From positions 70,001 through 127,365 of the forward strand of contig CAUYUJ010008602.1 of the NCBI GenBank assembly GCA_963575745.1: a DNA stretch of 57,365 nucleotides. The letters are read 5' to 3'. The position numbers were made by a program, and so were the translations under genes. Each line of letters opens with the position of its first letter. The stretch's first letter is position 1. Shown piece after piece: positions 52,855 through 57,365 of the stretch. The DNA is from Prorocentrum cordatum (lineage: Eukaryota; Sar; Dinophyceae; Prorocentrales; Prorocentraceae). The notes under the pieces are model-generated. The model searched no databases. It was given only the letters and a program-made list of their open reading frames with translations, and was not told the DNA's origin.

Positions 52855-53238
52855 ATCCATGTTCTTGGTATCCCGTGGGCCGTTGAGAACCCTTCAACAA
52901 GTTTGCTTTGGTGGGTTCCAGGTTTCTTGCAACTCGCGAAGGACCCCAAGGTGTACGTTAAGATTATCGACCAGTGTGCCTTCGGTACTCCATGGCGTAA
53001 ACGTACTCAACTCATGTTCGGCAACTGCGACCCTATCGATGTTACCTTGTGTGATAAATATATCTGCCACGGTCGGGGACAATGCTGCTTCTCAGGAAAG
53101 CCTCACGTCGAGTTGGAAGGGAAACGTATGACTGCCCAGGCCCAAACATACCCACCCCGTTTGTCCCAACTCCTGGCCAAGATCCTTTGCAGTGCTGCGG
53201 TTTACCGACGGGCTTGCCTCTATTCAATCAACTCATAA
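52855..53238 (+). pseudogene. C-terminal half of the methyltransferase-like domain, after an in-frame TAG
   Basis: Same frame as the RT ORF, open from the TAG at 52852-52854 to TAA at 53236. It reads WAVENPSTSLLWWVPGF, FGTPWRKRTQLMFGN, then CHGRGQ and FSGKPHVELEGK. The ENP and GTPWRKRT blocks continue the DLFGGTGG domain upstream, so one stop codon splits an otherwise collinear domain. Upstream, the place of a catalytic PPC is occupied by IEC (VMIAIECRSR), which keeps the Cys but not the prolines. DIRS/PAT elements carry an MT domain after RNase H; its substrate is unproven. A single TGG/CAG-to-TAG change, readthrough, or sequencing error are the alternatives. Confidence 0.65.
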
Positions 53239-53262
53239 GCTCACTACCTTTCGGGACGATTT

Positions 53263-53398
53263 GGGAATCAGCTAACGCATAATGCCGAGTATATACTTTT
53301 TAGCGTTCTCATGTCCAGTTGAGGGCCAGCTCGTGAAGACGGTGGCAGAGTTGATTAGACACATTGCTGATCGAAAAACAGAGTGCAGGCCTCTCATG
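53263..53398 (+). repeat. Split direct repeat B1
   Basis: GGGAATCAGCTAACGCATAA to CAGGCCTCTCATG, 136 bp, 24 nt after the methyltransferase stop. Two substitutions relative to B2 (53554-53689). It abuts A2 directly. Confidence 0.97.
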
Positions 53399-53498
53399 TT
53401 AGTGCGGAGTGTGCTTGCAAACGGGCACGGGATTGAGGGGCCCAACGACGTGTTCACCGTGCTCCCCTGTATTCCATGATATATAGTCGCTCAAGCTT
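53399..53498 (+). repeat. Split direct repeat A2
   Basis: TTAGTGCGGAGTGTGCTTGC to CGCTCAAGCTT, 100 bp. The B1|A2 joint reproduces the predicted junction of the circular intermediate. Confidence 0.97.
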
Positions 53499-53553
53499 CC
53501 CTCCCCCCTCTCCCTCTCTTGCGCTGTGCCGTCGTTTACTCCACGCTTCAATG

Positions 53554-53689
53554 GGGAATCAGCTAACGCATAATGCCGAGTATATATTCTTTAGCGTTCT
53601 CATGTCCAGTTGAGGGCCAGCTCGTGAAGACGGTGGCAGAGTTGATTAGACACATTGCTGATCGAAAAACAGAGTGCAGGCCTCTCATG
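53554..53689 (+). repeat. Split direct repeat B2 (3' end of the element)
   Basis: 136 bp, 134 identical to B1. It ends CTCTCATG, followed by host AATAAGAAG. The 55 bp between A2 and B2 is pyrimidine-rich. Confidence 0.97.
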
Positions 53690-53867
53690 AATAAGAAGAA
53701 GCGAAACAACAAGAATAATACAACTCTGAAGCAGGACCTAGCGGAGGAGGGGTGGAGGAGGAGGGGGAGGAAAATGACGGCGACGACGATGACAATGGCA
53801 AAGAAGAGTAATAACGCGTAAGAAAAGCAATAATCATATTTGCCCCCAAAACAATCGTATCTTACAT
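53690..53867. other. Host sequence resuming after the retrotransposon
   Basis: Continuation of the interrupted left tandem unit: AATAAGAAGAAGCG, a GGA patch and CATTACATGCGG leading into the next unit. Confidence 0.6.
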
Positions 53868-54790
53868 TACATGCGGTGCAATCTATGTGTTGCAATCGAT
53901 GTGCTACAATCTAAATGGTGCAAGCCATGTAGCGCCATCGTTTGGCGCAAAGCAGCTCGAAGCAATGCATTTCAATGCATTGCAACGCAATGCAAAAGAA
54001 TGCATTGCAATGCAAAGTCGCGCAACGTATTGCAAGTCAATGCAAAACAAAACGAAGAAATGCGTAGCAATGCAAAGCAATGCGAAGCAGCACAATACAG
54101 TGCAAAGCACCTCGGAGCGATGCAATGCAAGTCCTTGCGAAGCAATGCAAATCATTGCATTGCAATGAGCGGCACTGCAAAGCAATGCAAGGCAACGCAA
54201 AGCAGCGCAACTTAATGCAAAACAGTACGAAGCATTGCACACCAATGCAAATCAATGCCAAGTAGCGCAATGCAATGCAAAGCAATGCGTACCAATGCAG
54301 TGCAATGCAAAGCTACGCATTGCAATGCAAGAAAATATGACAGGCAAGAAAAAGCAATGCGAAGCAATGCAAAGCTATGCAAAGCAGCACCAAGTTGTGC
54401 AATGCAACACAACACGCGAAGCGCTGCACGGGAACGCAAAGCAATGTTACGCATTGCAGAACAATGCGTAGCAATGCACTTGAATGGACAGCAATGCGTT
54501 GGCGATGCAAGCCAACGCAAAATAATGCAACGCGGCGCAAGTATGCAACATAATGCACAGCAGCGCGGCGGCAGGCGGCGACGAGCCGGTTGGCCCGCCA
54601 CTGGGCCCCAGCGGCGACGGCGGCGACGGGCGGCGACGGGCCAGCAGGACCGCCACCAGGGCCCAGCGGCGACGGGCGGCGTTGAGCCGGCTGGGCCGCC
54701 ATCTGGGCCCAGCTACTTTGGAGCATAGGCAAGAGACCCTGAGTACAAGCTCTGTTTGGGGAGGAAGAGGGTAGAGAAGAAACATAAGAA
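53868..54790 (+). repeat. Right unit of the ~0.7-kb tandem repeat (expanded)
   Basis: CATGCGGTGCAATC units, a long AATGCAAAGCAATGC-type array (53960-54560, longer than in the left unit), a GCGGCGACGG/GAGCCGG minisatellite (54565-54700), then GAGTACAAGCTCTGTTTGGG and purines. ORFs rich in Met/Gln/Lys/Ala or Cys/Leu/His are frames of the AATGCAAAGC array. Confidence 0.85.
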
Positions 54791-55587
54791 TATGGATCAG
54801 GAGAAGACGAAAAAAGGAGAAGAAGAAGAGCACAAGGACGGCAGCGAAGACCTGAAGAAACACGACGCACACCGTTGAGGCTTCTCCCGAAACCGCAGAA
54901 ACAGGAGCAGTTGGAGGAGGAGGAGCGGCGGCAGAATCAACAGCGGGGAACGGCGGAGGAGGGAGGGAAGCAACAGCAGGAGGAGGACGACAGCGAAGAC
55001 TTGGAAGCACATGGTTGGCACCGTTGCGGCTTCTGCCACGCCGCAGAAACACGAGGAGCAGAAGGAAGCGGAGGAGGACCAGTGTCAGCAGCTCGGCAGC
55101 GGGGGAAAGCGGAGGAGGAAGGGAAGCCGCAGCAGCAAGGGGCGCTGCAGCCGCGGCAGCAATAGTGGGGGAGGGATGAGCGGCAGCGGCGCCGCACATC
55201 CACCGGACCTGCGTTTTGCGGATGTATGCCTCTTCCGCCTTGCCTCTGACTTCGGGCCGGTGCTCCGAAGAGGCGGCCAGGCGCTAACTGGAGGAACCTC
55301 CTCCTGCTCCCCCTGCTCCCCCTGTTCCCCCCTCCCTCTCTTAGGTGTAAGGTCGCGGGACCCTCGAGGTGTCGAAGAATAAGTTTTTGTTTTTCTTGTT
55401 TCGTTCTAGTTTTGTTCTAATTCTGTTCTAGTTTTGTTTCGAAGCACATGCGTCACGGGAGGGTCCCTGGACCTTACACCTAACCTCTCCCGCACTCCTC
55501 AGCTCCCCTCCGCTCGTCCTCCTACAAGCGCACAGGGTCGGGAGCGTCTGCGCAGCGTGTGTCGCACCGCCGGGTCTGGCCCGCCGC
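54791..55587. other. Intergenic, nothing identified
   Basis: Purine-rich to 55180, then mixed, with TTTTGTTCTAGTTTTG repeats at 55385-55440. No supported gene. Confidence 0.4.
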
Positions 55588-55690
55588 GCCTCGGCGCGAC
55601 GCGCTGAGCACGCCCCGATTCCCAAGCGTGCGTTGCCCAGCCGCCCGCCCCGCGGGGCGGAGCGGCGCGCTGCCCGCTCGCAGAGCACCC
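55588..55690. mobile_element. Foldback/MITE-like element, family F copy 3 (diverged)
   Basis: CCTCGGCGCGACGCGCTGAG at the left; CCCGCCCCGCGGGGCGGAGC and CCGCTCGCAG inside correspond to 28880-28930. Confidence 0.55.
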
Positions 55691-55879
55691 AGTTCGCAGG
55701 GGCCTCCGCCTCGACACCGCTGTGCAACACAAAAATCCTGGCCGTATGGGGCCCTTACATCCCTCAAGCAGTGGCGGAGCTTCCTGACTTGCTTATAAAT
55801 GCCAAGCCAGAAATGTGTCAGGGGTGGTGTGCACGACATGTTAGTCGAGCGTGTCAGGCTGAGACAGCCTCGGCTCAAC

Positions 55880-55965
55880 TAATCGGATCTACGTTCTAAG
55901 AGCACGTGCTTGGTTCTTAGAACCTTTTTGTTTGTTCTGCGAAGGTTTCGAGGGAGGCCCATAGG
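55880..55965. mobile_element. Foldback/MITE-like element, family H copy 3 (short)
   Basis: ACGTTCTAAGAGC and GGTTCTTAGAACC, then GGCCCATAGGAATGCCGGGA with the family's CGGTCGGTCC right flank. Confidence 0.65.
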
Positions 55966-56003
55966 AATGCCGGGACGGTCGGTCCCTGCTCAAGTCTCGC
56001 CCG

Positions 56004-56025
56004 TCCGTAGCCATGTTGGCTCAAG
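56004..56025 (+). other. Dinoflagellate spliced-leader relic, one mismatch
   Basis: TCCGTAGCCATG then TTGGCTCAAG matches DinoSL at 21 of 22 positions (T to G at 56015). It lies 55 nt ahead of the ATG of an RRM-coding fragment. Confidence 0.9.
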
Positions 56026-56080
56026 GAACCCTGCTGCCCGAATTTACCCCTCGCCCCCTGCCGGCGCTGGGCCGCTCGCC

Positions 56081-56275
56081 ATGCCGGGCGAGGCCAACAA
56101 GGTGTTCGTCGGGGGCCTGCCACAGAACTGCCCGACCGAGGCGCTGACGGACTACTTCAGCCAGTTCGGCACAATCTCCGCAGAAGGCACCTGCACACCA
56201 CCTCACGGTCGGGAGGTCCTGGATACGGCTGGGCCGGGGTACAAGCTCGAGGTCGGCTCGGGGAGGGTAGGCTGA
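56081..56275 (+). pseudogene. 5' fragment of an RRM RNA-binding protein gene, probably retroposed
   Basis: MPGEANKVFVGGLPQNCPTE and ALTDYFSQFGTIS form the first third of an RNA recognition motif: RNP2 (KVFVGGL), helix 1 and the start of strand 2. The start is the first ATG after the spliced-leader relic, with a 55-nt 5' UTR. After FGTIS (about 56182) the frame loses RRM character, RNP1 (GFGFV-like) is absent from the rest of the window, and the sequence merges into an interspersed repeat at 56237. Either the copy is 3'-truncated/chimeric, or an intron with a GC donor (GCAGAAG) begins at 56180. No target duplication was found. Such proteins bind RNA in nucleus or cytoplasm; the specific gene is not identifiable. 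Confidence 0.7.
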
Positions 56276-56405
56276 TGTTCTTCGTGGTTGTTGGATGCTC
56301 TTCGTGCAACCTCGGAAGGGTATGCCCTTTCAGATTCTGTGCGTTTTGGCCGGCGGAGGGTCTCTTGGTCGAGGGGAATGATCTTCCGGCCTTGGTCCGA
56401 CTGCA
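56237..56405 (+). repeat. Interspersed repeat, GATGTTCTTCGTG family copy 3
   Basis: GTACAAGCTCGAGGTCGGCT, CGGGGAGGGTA, CTGATGTTCTTCGTG, TTTTGGCCGGCGGAGGGTCT, CTTCCGGCCTTGGTCCGACT. It is directly downstream of the RRM fragment. Confidence 0.7.
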
Positions 56406-56422
56406 GAGCTCTGGCCACCAAC

Positions 56423-56552
56423 GCTTCGGCGCGACACGCGATATCCCTTTTCCAGCCCCCAGGCGTCAACGTCCCGAGCTTTTCGGCCCTCCCGCCCGCG
56501 AAGTGGAGCGAGAAGCTATCCACTCGCAGGGCACATCGTGTCGCCTGGGCCG
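56423..56552. mobile_element. Foldback/MITE-like element, family F copy 2
   Basis: GCTTCGGCGCGACACGCGAT at the left, GGGCACATCGTGTCGCCTGG at the right. CAGGCGTCAACGTCCCGAGC corresponds to 28858-28877. Confidence 0.7.
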
Positions 56553-56565
56553 CCGTGGCGACACG

Positions 56566-57075
56566 CTATCCAAAAGTTCCGACCGTAGATTCCACATCGG
56601 CGCTGGTATCTCCGTGGTCGAGCACCAGCCGAATTCGACACAGTCCCGCTTAATCTAGTTTAATACCACGTGATCTTGGGCTTCATCTGGCTTACTAATC
56701 TGGCTTGGTGGCCCTTCAATCGGGCTGAATGCTTCACAGTCGTTCTCACGAGGACCTCCCAGAAGTTGCATCCTCAACCATCGTAGTGGCCTGGCCAGGG
56801 GCCTCGACTGGCGTATAGTGCGCCCTCTTGTCACCAGGGCGGTCTAGTCTCCAATCAGTGCTTCCGGGGGCGGCCAAGCGGGGCATGATGACCAGGGGGG
56901 ATGGATATCATGAACGGGGCCATGATAACTCCCTGGATGTCATGGTCCTTTTTCTTATTCTTGACGTTTTGCGTAACACCGTCAGCCCATTCAGAAACGA
57001 TGCCCAGGCGAGTTGCCCTGACGGAGCACGCAGTGTGATAGAGGGCTGGGAAAGCTGGTCATACCCATCCAGGGG
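56566..57075. other. Intergenic, nothing identified
   Basis: Mixed composition; no gene supported. Confidence 0.4.
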
Positions 57076-57079
57076 GAGA

Positions 57080-57365
57080 ATGGAGGAGGAATCGGAGGAG
57101 GAGGAGGAGGAGGAGGGGAGGGGAAGGAGGGCGGAGGGAGGAGGGAGGAAGAGGAATAGGCGGATGGGGAAGATGAAGATGGGGAGGGCGAGCAGAAAGG
57201 CCAGAGGTGGATGCCTCTAGGAGTCTCTCCGGATGTCTCTTGAGAGCTTCTTGGAGTGCTTTTGGGGCGTCTTGGGGGCCTCTTAGCGTTCCTGGGGGCC
57301 TCTCGGAGCGTCTTGGGTGCCTCGGGGGGAGCCCGTGGGGCCTCTCGAGGATCTCTTGGGAGCCT
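57080..57365. repeat. (GGA)n tract then GGGGCCTCTTGG minisatellite
   Basis: GGA-rich to about 57200, then units such as GGGGGCCTCTTAG and GGGGGCCTCTCGGAGC running to the window end, mirroring the sequence at 236-372. Confidence 0.75.

Larger units (their letters stand above)
46698..53689 (+). mobile_element. PAT-like tyrosine-recombinase retrotransposon (DIRS order), complete, 6992 bp
   Basis: Direct evidence: a ~100-bp sequence A (46698-46795 and 53399-53498) and a 136-bp sequence B (53263-53398 and 53554-53689) are arranged A1 - coding - B1 - A2 - B2, the split-direct-repeat layout. Coding content in order is ORF0, Gag-like, RT, RNase H, tyrosine recombinase (overlapping frame) and methyltransferase-like. 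In established YR-retrotransposon classification, split repeats plus MT mark the PAT-like group; Ngaro lacks MT and DIRS1 has inverted repeats. The B1|A2 joint (CTCTCATG|TTAGTGCGG) is the expected circle-junction sequence. Both outer junctions share only ATG with it and there is no target-site duplication, as expected for YR integration. A1/A2 differ by one base and a 2-nt gap, B1/B2 by two bases, so the insertion is probably recent. Frameshift and TAG defects may make it non-autonomous. Confidence 0.9.

Noticed and set aside
46698-53689. LTR retrotransposon interpretation
   Set aside because: No terminal LTR pair, no DDE integrase, no target duplication; repeats are split (A1..B1A2B2) and the integrase is a tyrosine recombinase.
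53871-54870. ORFs rich in Met/Gln/Lys/Ala (plus) or Cys/Leu/His (minus)
   Set aside because: All come from the AATGCAAAGCAATGC-type array.

Overview
The window is GC-rich, repeat-saturated eukaryotic DNA and is almost certainly from a dinoflagellate nuclear genome. The direct evidence is two genomic copies of the dinoflagellate trans-spliced leader (DinoSL). One, at 13208-13229, is perfect and sits at the 5' end of an intronless ORF. The other, at 56004-56025, has one mismatch and precedes an RRM-coding fragment. No bacterial operon, rRNA, recognised tRNA or CRISPR array was seen. Genus cannot be decided from the sequence.

Most of 1-46 kb and 54-57 kb is non-coding. It consists of TCC/GGA, GAC, GAT and ACT microsatellites, a degenerate GGGGCCTCTTGG minisatellite, a 7-bp GTAGTGA array with a 421-bp insertion, and a ~42-bp minisatellite (30.8-31.3 kb). 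Between these lie short foldback or interspersed repeats: about a dozen families, most with long GC-rich terminal inverted repeats and two or more copies here. The best of them (TIR core GTCGGGCCTGTCCCTCTACA) has seven copies. Most long ORFs in these areas are simple repeats read in an open frame.

At 13.2-14.7 kb there is a retroposed mRNA. It has a perfect spliced leader, a 37-nt 5' UTR, a 437-codon ORF, a short 3' UTR, four A's and a 14-nt target-site duplication. A related empty-site sequence lies at 28.7 kb.

The main element lies at 46698-53689 (6992 bp). It is a tyrosine-recombinase retrotransposon of the DIRS order with split direct repeats in the order A1 - ORFs - B1 - A2 - B2. It encodes a small membrane/Cys-Pro ORF, a Gag-like protein, an N-terminal pol segment, reverse transcriptase and RNase H, a tyrosine recombinase in an overlapping frame, and a methyltransferase-like domain split by one in-frame TAG. 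Split repeats plus RT, RNase H, YR and MT define the PAT-like type. The expected life cycle is reverse transcription to a circle, then YR-mediated integration without target duplication. The flanks fit this: only ATG is shared at the junctions. The element lies in one of two tandem ~0.7-kb repeat units whose other copy follows it at 53.87-54.79 kb.

A 100-N assembly gap lies at 12266-12365, inside a large foldback of simple repeats.
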